This document shows positions 46,589 to 56,848 of a stretch of 64,000 bases of DNA, piece by piece. Source of the DNA: RGIG3701 sp030530205 (GTDB lineage Bacteria > Planctomycetota > Planctomycetia > Pirellulales > Thermoguttaceae); contig JAUMVK010000006.1 of the NCBI GenBank assembly GCA_030530205.1, positions 1-64,000 on the forward strand, given 5' to 3'. The number at the start of each line of letters is the position of its first letter. Position 1 is the first letter of the stretch. The notes beneath the pieces were generated by a model. That model saw only the letters and a program-made list of their open reading frames with translations, was not told where the DNA came from and did not search any database. Position numbers and translations under genes: made by a program.

Positions 46589-47057
46589 GACTGATTCCTT
46601 TAGTCATTTAAAACAGGTGTATGAATACCCAGTTTATAATTTTATCGATTAAAAAGGAATAGCAAGTTGAGAAAAAAATACAATTTTTTACAAAAATGAT
46701 AAAAATATTAAAAAAAATGGCTGTATTGCATTTTAGGTATTGTCTTTTTTGGGAAAATTTTGTATGTTTAATAAATCTTTTTCGGATTTTTATGCGTAAA
46801 TGGTGTATAGGCGGAAAACCTGACACTAATTTACGTCTGAAATTGAACGAAGAATCCCCTAAAACGGAAACGTTGCGAGAAACCCAATTTGCGCACGAAG
46901 ATGCACCAACACATCACACGTTTTTCCGGATAAGGAATACCTTGAGGGTTTCGGCAAGCCTCAGAGAGGATTCATTCAAAAATTTACGTTCACATCAATA
47001 TTATAATATATATTGTGTGAGTTCCCGTTTTAGTCATCCGCAAAGTGGAAATTGATC
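46589..47057. other. Gene-free AT-rich interval between divergent porin and giant gene
   Basis: These 469 bp are strongly AT-rich in the first half (poly-A and poly-T tracts at 46675-46780). I see no gene, RNA gene or mobile element. Promoters for both flanking genes must lie here. The right end holds the palindrome at 46990-47020. A short GGCAAGCCTCAGAGAGG stretch is near 46954. Confidence 0.6.
46990..47020 (+). promoter_or_regulatory. AT-rich palindrome with embedded TATAAT before the giant gene
   Basis: TCACA(T)CAATAT and ATATTGTGTGA form imperfect dyad arms around a TATAAT at 47002-47007, 37 bp before the giant-gene start. An operator over the -10 box is plausible. No good -35 box was found 16-18 bp upstream, which fits activator-dependent expression. 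Confidence 0.4.
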
Positions 47058-50000
47058 ATGAAAAAGAACTTTGTTTCCAGTCACCTGAACAGCAGTAACC
47101 ACAAAACGCAGGCCAATCGCAAAACGCGTGCCCTGCAGATGGAAGCCCTTGAGAGCCGTCACCTTTTGTCGGCTGCTTCAATAATGCAGACGGCCATTGC
47201 GAATGACCAGGCTCGGGACTCTGACGCCTGCAAAGAGGTAAATCAGAATACGTTTACCGTGCAGAGTAACCTTACAACGAATTACACTGACAAAGTGGTT
47301 GCGGTGTACATTCAGGGAAACAGCGATGCGACTTTCAGGCTGAAAGACGGCGATTCCGCGACCATTCTCAGTCAGGTTCGTGACTCGCAGAACGAAGAAA
47401 TTGCGTGCCTCCTTGTCAAAATGGGTGCGAAATCTTCCTTTACCCTCACGACCGATTCCCCGTTGGATGGTCCCATGACTGTTTTTGTGACGCATCCACT
47501 TGATTTGAATGGCGATGGTCGTGGAACAGAGCAGGAATATTATCAGGTCCAGGGAAGTTATTTGAACTCGCAGGGGTTGAATCAACGAGTTGTGGCCATG
47601 TTCTATAAACAGCACGGAATAGATATGACCACCCTCGAAGTGCCAACAATTTTTGACCAGAATAGTAATGGTAAAATCGACCAGAACGAATGGCAGCTCG
47701 CTGCGGATATTCAGGATATGAATTACCGGATTTCCCCGACGATCACCACTACGCCGCAGATTGAGAACCTGAAAGTTGCCGGTGTCACAGGAACTCCGGT
47801 ACCCAATCAGGAAAATCGCTTCATCTCGAATATAGATCCCTCCGAAGTTGATGACCCTGCAGTTACGTTCACTATTCCGGAATCGGAAACTCTTCCCGTG
47901 AAAGCGGTCATTGATTACATTGACGAGAACGGTGATCCCCAGCAGTTGACGGTGGATGAAGTGGAAGGCCCCAATGTTTCCATTCCTCTCGATGGCGGGA
48001 TCCAGGCGAACTCCACGGTTACGATTACAGTCAGTTACAATGGGCTGGATGATAGTGAGACGACTTACACCTACGTTTTCGACTCGGAAGCGCCTGCGCT
48101 GGATGTTGCTTCCCAGCTGACTTCAGACTACAACGTTTACGAGGGTATGGTTTACACCAACGACCCCACGCCGGAATTTCTGATCAGCCCCAGCGGCGAG
48201 ATCGACTGGGATGCGGTTCTCGAAGAAGCCTCCAACCCGGACAAGGGGATCTGGCTCGTCGTTGAGGATGATCAGACGGATGTGTTCCGCAAAAAGCTCA
48301 CGAACTCGGACCTCACCAAAATACAGAATGGTGAGTTCTTCGTGACGCTGCCCAGACTTCAGGATGGTGTGCATACTCTGCATTTCTATACCGAGGACCT
48401 GGCCGGCAACCAGACCGCCGGCTCGCAGGAAGTGCTGACGATCGACACCGTAAAGCCGGTCGTGGCGGCTGAAGGCCACAACGTGAATTATGGCTCGGAT
48501 TCGATGTACGTCGAAACCTCCACGACGTCTCTGGACATCACGGTGACGGACGAGAATCTCATGATCACGGATCCTGATGGCTGCGTGACGATGACCTCCA
48601 ATCGCGGCGGTTCTGCCGAACCGATGGAAACGGGCGTGACGGATTCGTCGATCCAGTACGTGTACTCCCTGGATCAGTCTTACGGCACGAACGTCTGGAC
48701 GTTTACGGTCGTGGACGCTGCCGGAAACCAGTCGGTCAAGACCTTCACCTACGATTACAACAAACCGCCGCAGGTCACGAATAAGGGCACGAAACTTCAG
48801 GACGCGGACGTTCGTTTGACGACCGATTCCACCACCGCCAGCGATTACGAATCCCAGCAGGCCGTTGGCACGGTTACGGACGGCGAGTTGAACCTCGGCA
48901 AAGTCGCGGATCTGTTCAAAGAGGTCGATGGCTCGAGCATCGTGGCGGACAAAAACCACGTGAGCATCGAAAATCTCGGTGATGCGGTTGCGTCGTGGGA
49001 CATCAACGACCAGGGCGAGATCGTCCTGACGCTCGCGAGCTTCAACGAGGGCGAGACCGCGACGTTCGTTTCAGAAGGGATCGCGATCACTTACACGGAC
49101 GAGTACGACAAATCGGCCGACATTTCGTTCGATCTGAAGTGGACGAACGACACCGAGGCGCCGGTTGCCACGCTGGACGAGAACGACGCGCTGATCGACA
49201 AAGCCGAAAACGAGTATTATTACACCGGCACGGAAGACCTTGCGCTGACATTTACCTTCACTGACTTTAATACGATTGAGGAAGGCACGATTTACGTTTA
49301 CGGCGATGATCCGGAAAATCCCATCCTGACGAGCGAAATGGGCGACTTTGATCAGGCTGAAGTCCTGCTCGAAAACCCGGTCCACAATCAGTCCTACACG
49401 ATCAAATACTCCGCGAAAGACAATTTCGGGAACGATATCCAGGACGCGACCATTTGCACGATTTTCGTTGATCAGAAGGTGGACGTTGAATCGGCGGAAA
49501 TGGAGTTCAGCGGCGTCAACCAGAAGGACAAGGACTCCACTCCGTCCTTTGAGGCAACGTTTGATTCCCTGACTGAGCCGGCCACATTGATCCTCTACTG
49601 CGATGGAGTTGAAGTTGCCTCGGTTGAGGTCGAAGCCGATGCCGCAAGCGCGGAGATCACGTCGTCCGAACTGCCCGAAGACGGCATTTACACGTTCACG
49701 GCCAAGCTGGTTGACGATGCTGGCAATGAGTTCACTGTGAGCCCGGCAGATGGGCTGACCTACTACTTCGACACGACCGCGCCGACCGTTGCGATCACGA
49801 ACGCGGCGGAGGATCCCACCGGCGTGACGAGCAGCGATTACACGCTCACGCTGGACACTCAGGACGCAGTTTCTGGTGTGGCGAGCATCCTTGTAACCCA
49901 GTCCTTTGCTGACGCGCAGGGAGTTTCCCAGACGAGATATTACACGTCCAACACGAATTTTGACTCGTGTAACGTTGTACTTTTCTACGGTGTGAACACG

Positions 50001-53000
50001 TTCACCTACACTGCTACGGACGCCGCAGGCAATACGAGCGAATCCTCTGCGGTATTCAGCGTTGTTTACAATGTCGCGCCGGAAGCCACAGGTTCCTTCT
50101 ATAATGCGGACGAAGAAAAATTCTCCCAGACGCTAAGCAAGAGCCTCTGCGACGAAAACGAACAGATTCGGCTTGACCTGACGAAGTACTTCACCGATGA
50201 AGTGATTGCCACACTGACGGGTGATGATTTCACGATTACCGGGAACAACAGCCAGGAAGCTGCCGTGAGTGCGTGCGCTATCGAGAACGGATTCATGGTT
50301 TTGACCATGACCCCTGGTATGGCGCAGGATGTCGAGGACCGTTTCTCCAACATTTCCTTCACACTGATCGATGAGTTCGGTAAAGAACTGGCCGTTTCCT
50401 TTGATGTTACGTACCTGTTCGACAGTTTCGCGCCGACGATCCAGCCGGAAGATCTCACGGTTACAGCCTCCGCGCAGGGAACTGTCACGAAGTACAACGA
50501 CGAGATGTATTTCCTGACCGGTAACGAAGTCAACATTGAAGCGACGATTACGGACGACACAGGAATCGAAACCTGTGGCTGGGCGCTTTATAAATACGTT
50601 GACGATCAGGAAGTGGAAGTTAGCTCCGGCACGGACGAAGCCGTTAGCTGCAGCATTGCGGACGCTTCGGAAGGTGATCATTACGTCCTGAAGGCCTGGG
50701 GTAAAGACACGCTCATTCCGGCCAATGAATCGACTCAGGAAAATCCGAGCTGCGAGTATCATTTCTACGTGGACAATACGGCTCCGACCGCAGAATCAGA
50801 AGCGGAACTTCAGGATTCCACCGGTAAGGTCGCTGAGGATCAGACGCTCATCAACGATAACCAGCCGCGAGTTGCTTACGAAGTCGAGGTCAACGATATG
50901 AAACCGGAATGCTGCACGCTTTCCATTTACCGTGACGGCGAACTGCTCGGCGATAATTTCGACTTCACAGGCACGCTCACGAACGACACCGCCCTGACCG
51001 ACGGCGTACACCGCTACACCTTCAAGGTCGTGGACGGCGCGGGCAATGAGTCTGTGGTTTACTCGCTCATCGAGTTTGTCGTGGATACGACCGCCCCGGT
51101 CTGGACCGTGACGGAAGTCGCCAATGCTCCGGCGGAAGAAGGCGATTTCGGCTTCCTGTTCCTGGATGAAAATGATTCCGTCGAATTCAATCTGGAAGTC
51201 GAAGACAATGTTTCGGCCCTCGAAGATGTGAAATTCCAGTACTCCACCGACGAGGGGGAAACCTGGACCGATTACGTTCCTGGTGACGCCATTGCTCTTG
51301 AATTTGGCACGAAGACGTTCCAGTTCAAGGCCATTGACGAGGCCGGAAACGAGAGCATTTCCGACACGACGATCGATGTCTCCTACGACCACACGCCGAC
51401 CGTGACCCGTGCGACGCTCGCGGCGAAGGACCCGATCGGGTTCGTGGAAGACCAGACGGAATACACCGTCTATTTCACCGCTTCTGAAATCTCGGCCCTC
51501 TTTGATGACGCGGACCTCGAAAACGGCGACACGCTGACCTTCACCTGCAATTTTGAAGGGGCTGAAGGCGTTGTAACGGATTACAATTGGACGTTCAATA
51601 ACGGCGTCTGGAACCTCAAACTGACGGTCGATCCGGCAGCCTTGAAGCAGGCGCACAGCTTCGGAACGCTGACCTCCATCACCGCCACCGACACGTTCGA
51701 TCAGTCGGCAGTGAAAGAAGTCAATATGGCGATCGAAAAGGCCAACCTTGCGCCGGAACAGGTCAAAGAAGATACGCTGACCGACACGCAGAAACTCACC
51801 GCTACCCCGTCCTACACGTTCGATCTGAGCGGTTACTTCGCCGATCCGGAAGGCGACACGTGGACGATCTCGTCTGCCGCGATCAACGGCGATGAGTGCG
51901 AGATCGACGGCAAAGAGATCACCTGGACCCCGTCCAGCGGCAAGTATGGCTACACCACGTTGACGGTTACGGTCAAAGACCAGTTCGGCGCGGAAACGAC
52001 TGCGAATATAGATGTTGAGATCACATGGGCGGGTGTTCAGAGCGTGGCCGTGAGAAATCAGACCGTCGAGGAAAACGCCAACACGCAGAATGTGGAAGTC
52101 ACCATCGAAAACGCTTTCGACGCAAACGAAGCCTGGGGAGATTACACGTGCGAAATGACCAACAGCGTTACCATCAAATCCCAAACGGTTTATGGCAACA
52201 CGGTCGATAATGATCACGTGCAGACCCCGATCGAGGCCCTGTTTGCCGACTACAGTTTCGAGGGTTCCACACTCACTTACAGCCTGAATCCTTACGCCTA
52301 TGGCGAAGCGGTTCTGGAACTGGGCGTGAATGGTGTCAAGACGGAAGTGAAGATCACGGTCACGAACGACCCTTGTGACCCGTACGCGCCTGACCAAACC
52401 GGCAGCTTTACGCTTACCAACACGGCGGCGCAGGAGTACAACGTTCTCGCCCAGTGCAACACCGACACGGATTCCGGCACCCTGGCCCTCACCTCGGTCA
52501 ACGACGGTGAAACGGTCATTACGATCTTCCGGGACGACAAGGTTTACACTCTGAACCTGGCCGTGACCGAAGACGGCTTCACGCTTACCCGCGGCACGAT
52601 CGACGGAAACGCCGGGACGAGCGAGGAATGGGAAGCCCTGCACGGCTCTACGATCGTGATCCCCTATGAGATCCAGAACACCGATACGGAATGCACGAAT
52701 ACGGGCAATTTCATCGTCAAGCTGAACGCGATCGCCAAGAGCGTCACGAAGTCCTACCGTCGCTCTGACGCTGACGAATACTACGAAATCCCGCTCAGCG
52801 AATTCACCGATTTCGCCAACCAGGGGTTCAAAGTGGTGAACGTCACGTTCGTTCGCGGCTCCGAAGACGTTTTGGCTGGCGTAAACAGCGAAGGCACCGT
52901 TGGGGTCTCCATCCCGGCTGGCTGCGACGTGGACACGGTTTTCGAGTATATGCTTTCCAATGGCACGACCACCTACTACGCCCAGCTTTACATCAGCATC

Positions 53001-56000
53001 GACGGCTACAACTGGGCGCCGGTACTGATTTCCGACGACGCCAACAAACTCGAAGTGGATGAAAAAGAACCTGATGGAACTGCTGATTCTGTGACCTACG
53101 AGTGGCGGATCGACGATCTCTTCGTGGATCCGGTGGATGGAACAGACCTGACGATCAATGTGACGGGTCTGCCGACGATCACGGACGGCCGCACCGATGA
53201 AGTGGGTAATTTCGGTACCGGCGAATTCAATGACGGCGTTGTTTCGTTCACTCCGAACGACGTGGATTTCTACGGAACGATCGAATTCACCGTCGCGGTG
53301 ACGGACGGCCCGGCCGGAACGAAACAGGCCGCGCCGAGGACGAGCACGTTCACGTTTACGGCCACGATCACCAACACGGCCGACGCTCCGAAAGTCGTGC
53401 CCGGCGCGGATCTGGTCCTTTCCGGCGATCCCGGCAACGTCTTTGACCTTTCCGAAGAGGTTGATAAATTCTTCAGCCCTGACGGGGATGATGAACTTGA
53501 AGTTGTCTATCAGGGATCGACCACCTACACGATCCCCGAAGACGCCCAGTTTGGGACCTACGCGATCGAAGTGACCGTGAACGACCTGACGAACGGCCTG
53601 TCGAGCGCCTTTGAATACACCGTGGTGGTCAGCGGTTCCGCGATGATCACGGACGACAGTCTGGACGTTTCGAAACAGGTGGAAACAGTCATTCGTGCGG
53701 GTGTGAATCTTGATGAGGCCAAGACGTTGACTCAGGATGTGGAACTTACTGCCGATGCGACTCTTGCTGAGGGGACGGTCCTGAAAGCGGGTACGGTATT
53801 AAGTGCCGGCACGGAATTTGCGAAGAATCTTGGTTTCCAGTGTGACGAAGTTCAGGATTGGTTTGAAACGTACGGATTCGAAGAAGATGACGGTGAATAC
53901 AGCGCAAGTGGGAAAGTTACGCTTGATGAGGACATTACCCTGACGGCAGATATTACCATCACGAACAAGAGCATCGCCGCCGTTTCCGGTTCCACGCTTG
54001 CTGCCGGTACGGTTGCTGCGGTCGGTTCCAATTTTGGTCAGGAAATCGTCATCACCGAAACGGTCGCTGACGCGACGACGGTTAAGAAAATATACCAGGC
54101 AAGCAGGAGCGTTTTTGAACTCACAAGAACCAGATTCGTTCTTTTGCGTGATGAAATCACGATTTCAGTGACTGACCCGACTGCAATCAGCAGCGTGACC
54201 GACTTCAGCGCGATTGGTGGTGCGACTCAGTACGTCTTCAATGCTGAGGCCAGTGATACGGATTACTACGACACGGTAGAATTCTCACCAACAGGTACTG
54301 AAAGAATCATTTCGATCATCGACCCAGTCGTGGAAGCAGGAACCATCTCGCCGTTCCGGTTCGTGACGTACGATTCCGAGACGGGCAAGTTCTATGCCTA
54401 CTATAACCCCTATGACTCCATTCAGGACCGCAGTGCGCAGACGGCGATCCTCAATGTAAACGGAGAAGATGTTGATCTGACCCTTTCCATTGATTATGAA
54501 AAGCCGTTTGAAATTTACTACACCCTGTCCAGGGGAACGGATACACGTGCGGTTGCTGATAGTGTTTCTGCGGGAAGAAATTGCGAGTTTGTAGACCCGA
54601 CCGCAGTTATGACTGCCGGACAATCTTACACTATTCAGATGTGGATTAAATGCAATCTGCCACTCCTCCAGCCATCGTTGCTTGCCGGGAAACCGTATGG
54701 GGCGCAGAGCTGGATTGAGGCTGCAACGGTGCCATTGAATAACGCGACGAATGTGGCGACCAACGCACAAGTTGTTTCTCCTTATGAAGATGGAATTGCC
54801 ACACTGGAATATCGCTTAGTGGAAGCTCCTCAAGCGGGTTCGGATTTTAACAGCGAAACTTATCAGATCGTTTATCTGACCTTTACCGCTGGTGAAAATT
54901 CTACTTTGGGCGAGTTCAGTCGTGATATGGATGCAATGGGTTATTCCCTGATTCTCAATAACGATCTTTCCGATGGTATTGGGGCGTGTGGTGGTGTGGA
55001 TCCTGAAATCGGAACTCCCAATGCAGACAAGAGCATATCTGTTCATTTGCCTGCGGCTCAGGTCGTCGCCAGAACCCTCGTCCCGAACATGGTGAAAGGT
55101 ACGAGCGCAGCGAAAGAAACCATCGTGGAAGGAAACGGCATTTATATGTCGCTCGTGAAGGAAAAATCCGCGTCGGAAGTTTCCCGCACGCTGCGGAAGA
55201 GCGAGGCCTATATCACCGAGTGGGATAAATCCTACCTTGAACTTTGGGTCAACACGCAGGAAGCGGGAATCGACATTGCGAACTTCAAGTTTGACGTGAA
55301 TTATGATTCCAGCCTTTACACCGCCACGGGGATCGAGTTCGGCCGGAATGTTTCCAACACGGGTGCGGTCACCTTCGCGGATGGAAGTGTTCAGGGCATT
55401 TCGGGCACGTTGACCAATGCGGTCACGAACGCGGATGGTTTTGTTCTGGTCGGGCGGATCCAGCTCACGCCGGTCAAAAACGGCGGAATCGCGTCCGAAA
55501 CTATTGGCTCCACTTCGCTCGGCCTGAATCTGGAAAACATCGAGCTGTGTGGCTCCGCGGGCCTCTGGCTCGACGTCAATACGCAGACGGTGGTGAATAC
55601 GAAAGCTCTGGCAGTCATGTATGACGCCACGGACGATGGAGACATCGACATTAACGACCTGGTCATTTTCGCCCGGAAGTTCGGAACGAATACCGTGGTT
55701 TCCACGGATACGCTTGCGTGGGCTCTCGACTTCGACAATAACGGCCTGATCGGTATTCAGGACCTCGTTGCCTTTGCGAGAAACTTCGGAGCGACGCAGA
55801 CCAACGGCGCGAAAATCATCTACCCGGAAAATTACTTCCAGACCTGGATCGGAACCACACTGGAAATGAGCGGTGACTCCAATATCGCCGACACGCTGGA
55901 AAGCGCGCTGGATTCCTGGAGTGAAAAACTTGGCGAGGAATTGAACCTTGACGTTCAAATTATCGTAAGGGAATACACGAACGAAGTGAATGGAACCCTG

Positions 56001-56687
56001 GCCGAGGCGTCTCTCCTTGGGTGCGATGAAAACGGCAAGCCAGACAGGGCGGTCGTTTACCTTGATTCCGATGCTCTTGGAATGGGTTGGTATGTGGGTA
56101 AAGACGCGGAGGTTCAGGCGGAACAGTATGACCTTTACACGGTTCTCCTGCACGAGCTTGGACACGCGCTTGGCATGACGACCAACTACTCCGGTTACAA
56201 CGATTTCCTCAGCAACAGCGTGAGGTCTTCCAACTATCGTGATGAAATGGGCAATATGCACATCATCATTGGAAGTCACGTTTACGGCGAAAACGACCTG
56301 ATGACCGAAACCATTGACGTAGGAGTCCGTCGGGAAATTTCGGATGTGGACGCGGAAATCGTCAAAGCCGCCCGCGCCAATGGTGGTACGATCCTCGGAA
56401 GCGCTACGGATGCTCTTCAGGGGACGGTTACCGACGCCTCTGGCATTATGTCGGAAGCCGCGTTCAACCAGATCCTGACTGAGGCTGCGACTCGGGCGGT
56501 TCTGGAAGTTTCGGCTAAACGGGTCGATTCTGTCTGGCAGGAATTCGAGAGCGTTGAAAATGTGAATGTGAACCTTTCGACCGCTGTCACGGATGACGTG
56601 TTCGACAGTTTGTTCGATGATGATTTTTCCAGCATGACGGGCGGAAAGGTTCGCGAAGATCTGAACATTGAACTGGATGAGGAATGA
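47058..56687 (+). CDS. Giant LEPR-XLL surface/secreted protein with Ig-like repeats, cohesin-like region, dockerin loops and matrixin-like domain
   Basis: The 3209-aa protein starts with a planctomycete LEPR-XLL-type signal, ALQMEALESRHLLSAA (28-43), after a basic stretch. Calcium loops of EF-hand type are near 148 (DLNGDGRG) and 200 (DQNSNGKIDQNE). Many Ig-like repeats follow, marked by D(T/N)TAP junctions (DTTAPTVAI, DNTAPTAES, DTTAPVWTV), then cadherin-like parts (YFADPEGDTW). Near 2725-2850 is a cohesin-like beta region, then two dockerin-type loops (DDGDIDINDL at about 2858 and DFDNNGLIGIQDL at about 2891). The C-terminal 300 residues resemble a matrixin: HELGHALGM at 3032 and DLMTETIDVG...ISDVDAEIV as a Met-turn, but the third zinc His is missing. 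TTG at 47052 is a possible longer start. Confidence 0.85.
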   Translation: MKKNFVSSHLNSSNHKTQANRKTRALQMEALESRHLLSAASIMQTAIANDQARDSDACKEVNQNTFTVQSNLTTNYTDKVVAVYIQGNSDATFRLKDGDSATILSQVRDSQNEEIACLLVKMGAKSSFTLTTDSPLDGPMTVFVTHPLDLNGDGRGTEQEYYQVQGSYLNSQGLNQRVVAMFYKQHGIDMTTLEVPTIFDQNSNGKIDQNEWQLAADIQDMNYRISPTITTTPQIENLKVAGVTGTPVPNQENRFISNIDPSEVDDPAVTFTIPESETLPVKAVIDYIDENGDPQQLTVDEVEGPNVSIPLDGGIQANSTVTITVSYNGLDDSETTYTYVFDSEAPALDVASQLTSDYNVYEGMVYTNDPTPEFLISPSGEIDWDAVLEEASNPDKGIWLVVEDDQTDVFRKKLTNSDLTKIQNGEFFVTLPRLQDGVHTLHFYTEDLAGNQTAGSQEVLTIDTVKPVVAAEGHNVNYGSDSMYVETSTTSLDITVTDENLMITDPDGCVTMTSNRGGSAEPMETGVTDSSIQYVYSLDQSYGTNVWTFTVVDAAGNQSVKTFTYDYNKPPQVTNKGTKLQDADVRLTTDSTTASDYESQQAVGTVTDGELNLGKVADLFKEVDGSSIVADKNHVSIENLGDAVASWDINDQGEIVLTLASFNEGETATFVSEGIAITYTDEYDKSADISFDLKWTNDTEAPVATLDENDALIDKAENEYYYTGTEDLALTFTFTDFNTIEEGTIYVYGDDPENPILTSEMGDFDQAEVLLENPVHNQSYTIKYSAKDNFGNDIQDATICTIFVDQKVDVESAEMEFSGVNQKDKDSTPSFEATFDSLTEPATLILYCDGVEVASVEVEADAASAEITSSELPEDGIYTFTAKLVDDAGNEFTVSPADGLTYYFDTTAPTVAITNAAEDPTGVTSSDYTLTLDTQDAVSGVASILVTQSFADAQGVSQTRYYTSNTNFDSCNVVLFYGVNTFTYTATDAAGNTSESSAVFSVVYNVAPEATGSFYNADEEKFSQTLSKSLCDENEQIRLDLTKYFTDEVIATLTGDDFTITGNNSQEAAVSACAIENGFMVLTMTPGMAQDVEDRFSNISFTLIDEFGKELAVSFDVTYLFDSFAPTIQPEDLTVTASAQGTVTKYNDEMYFLTGNEVNIEATITDDTGIETCGWALYKYVDDQEVEVSSGTDEAVSCSIADASEGDHYVLKAWGKDTLIPANESTQENPSCEYHFYVDNTAPTAESEAELQDSTGKVAEDQTLINDNQPRVAYEVEVNDMKPECCTLSIYRDGELLGDNFDFTGTLTNDTALTDGVHRYTFKVVDGAGNESVVYSLIEFVVDTTAPVWTVTEVANAPAEEGDFGFLFLDENDSVEFNLEVEDNVSALEDVKFQYSTDEGETWTDYVPGDAIALEFGTKTFQFKAIDEAGNESISDTTIDVSYDHTPTVTRATLAAKDPIGFVEDQTEYTVYFTASEISALFDDADLENGDTLTFTCNFEGAEGVVTDYNWTFNNGVWNLKLTVDPAALKQAHSFGTLTSITATDTFDQSAVKEVNMAIEKANLAPEQVKEDTLTDTQKLTATPSYTFDLSGYFADPEGDTWTISSAAINGDECEIDGKEITWTPSSGKYGYTTLTVTVKDQFGAETTANIDVEITWAGVQSVAVRNQTVEENANTQNVEVTIENAFDANEAWGDYTCEMTNSVTIKSQTVYGNTVDNDHVQTPIEALFADYSFEGSTLTYSLNPYAYGEAVLELGVNGVKTEVKITVTNDPCDPYAPDQTGSFTLTNTAAQEYNVLAQCNTDTDSGTLALTSVNDGETVITIFRDDKVYTLNLAVTEDGFTLTRGTIDGNAGTSEEWEALHGSTIVIPYEIQNTDTECTNTGNFIVKLNAIAKSVTKSYRRSDADEYYEIPLSEFTDFANQGFKVVNVTFVRGSEDVLAGVNSEGTVGVSIPAGCDVDTVFEYMLSNGTTTYYAQLYISIDGYNWAPVLISDDANKLEVDEKEPDGTADSVTYEWRIDDLFVDPVDGTDLTINVTGLPTITDGRTDEVGNFGTGEFNDGVVSFTPNDVDFYGTIEFTVAVTDGPAGTKQAAPRTSTFTFTATITNTADAPKVVPGADLVLSGDPGNVFDLSEEVDKFFSPDGDDELEVVYQGSTTYTIPEDAQFGTYAIEVTVNDLTNGLSSAFEYTVVVSGSAMITDDSLDVSKQVETVIRAGVNLDEAKTLTQDVELTADATLAEGTVLKAGTVLSAGTEFAKNLGFQCDEVQDWFETYGFEEDDGEYSASGKVTLDEDITLTADITITNKSIAAVSGSTLAAGTVAAVGSNFGQEIVITETVADATTVKKIYQASRSVFELTRTRFVLLRDEITISVTDPTAISSVTDFSAIGGATQYVFNAEASDTDYYDTVEFSPTGTERIISIIDPVVEAGTISPFRFVTYDSETGKFYAYYNPYDSIQDRSAQTAILNVNGEDVDLTLSIDYEKPFEIYYTLSRGTDTRAVADSVSAGRNCEFVDPTAVMTAGQSYTIQMWIKCNLPLLQPSLLAGKPYGAQSWIEAATVPLNNATNVATNAQVVSPYEDGIATLEYRLVEAPQAGSDFNSETYQIVYLTFTAGENSTLGEFSRDMDAMGYSLILNNDLSDGIGACGGVDPEIGTPNADKSISVHLPAAQVVARTLVPNMVKGTSAAKETIVEGNGIYMSLVKEKSASEVSRTLRKSEAYITEWDKSYLELWVNTQEAGIDIANFKFDVNYDSSLYTATGIEFGRNVSNTGAVTFADGSVQGISGTLTNAVTNADGFVLVGRIQLTPVKNGGIASETIGSTSLGLNLENIELCGSAGLWLDVNTQTVVNTKALAVMYDATDDGDIDINDLVIFARKFGTNTVVSTDTLAWALDFDNNGLIGIQDLVAFARNFGATQTNGAKIIYPENYFQTWIGTTLEMSGDSNIADTLESALDSWSEKLGEELNLDVQIIVREYTNEVNGTLAEASLLGCDENGKPDRAVVYLDSDALGMGWYVGKDAEVQAEQYDLYTVLLHELGHALGMTTNYSGYNDFLSNSVRSSNYRDEMGNMHIIIGSHVYGENDLMTETIDVGVRREISDVDAEIVKAARANGGTILGSATDALQGTVTDASGIMSEAAFNQILTEAATRAVLEVSAKRVDSVWQEFESVENVNVNLSTAVTDDVFDSLFDDDFSSMTGGKVREDLNIELDEE

Positions 56688-56697
56688 TTAAAACCAG

Positions 56698-56722
56698 GGG
56701 AGCGGCAGGAAATGCCGTTCCC
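56698..56722 (+). other. Hairpin between the two giant genes
   Basis: GGGAGCGGCA (56698-56707) and TGCCGTTCCC (56713-56722) form a 10-bp stem with one wobble. No T-run follows, so it is not a standard terminator and the two giant genes may share a transcript. The remaining 126 bp of the gap hold no other feature. Confidence 0.5.
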
Positions 56723-56848
56723 GGAATTGGTTTGTATGGCCGCAACGCAACAGGCAAAGTGAACGGAGTTGGTTTGAGGACCGGCATCCGTTCCTTTGGT
56801 TGTTTCATTACGGCCTTTTCCCCTATTAAGAAACAGAAGGAAAATCGT

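Noticed and set aside
50796..52643. Minus-strand 615-aa frame inside the first giant gene
   Set aside because: It has biased composition from antisense reading of Ig-like repeats and shows no known domain.
56698..56722. Terminator between the two giant genes
   Set aside because: The stem is strong but is followed by GGAATTGG with no T-run.
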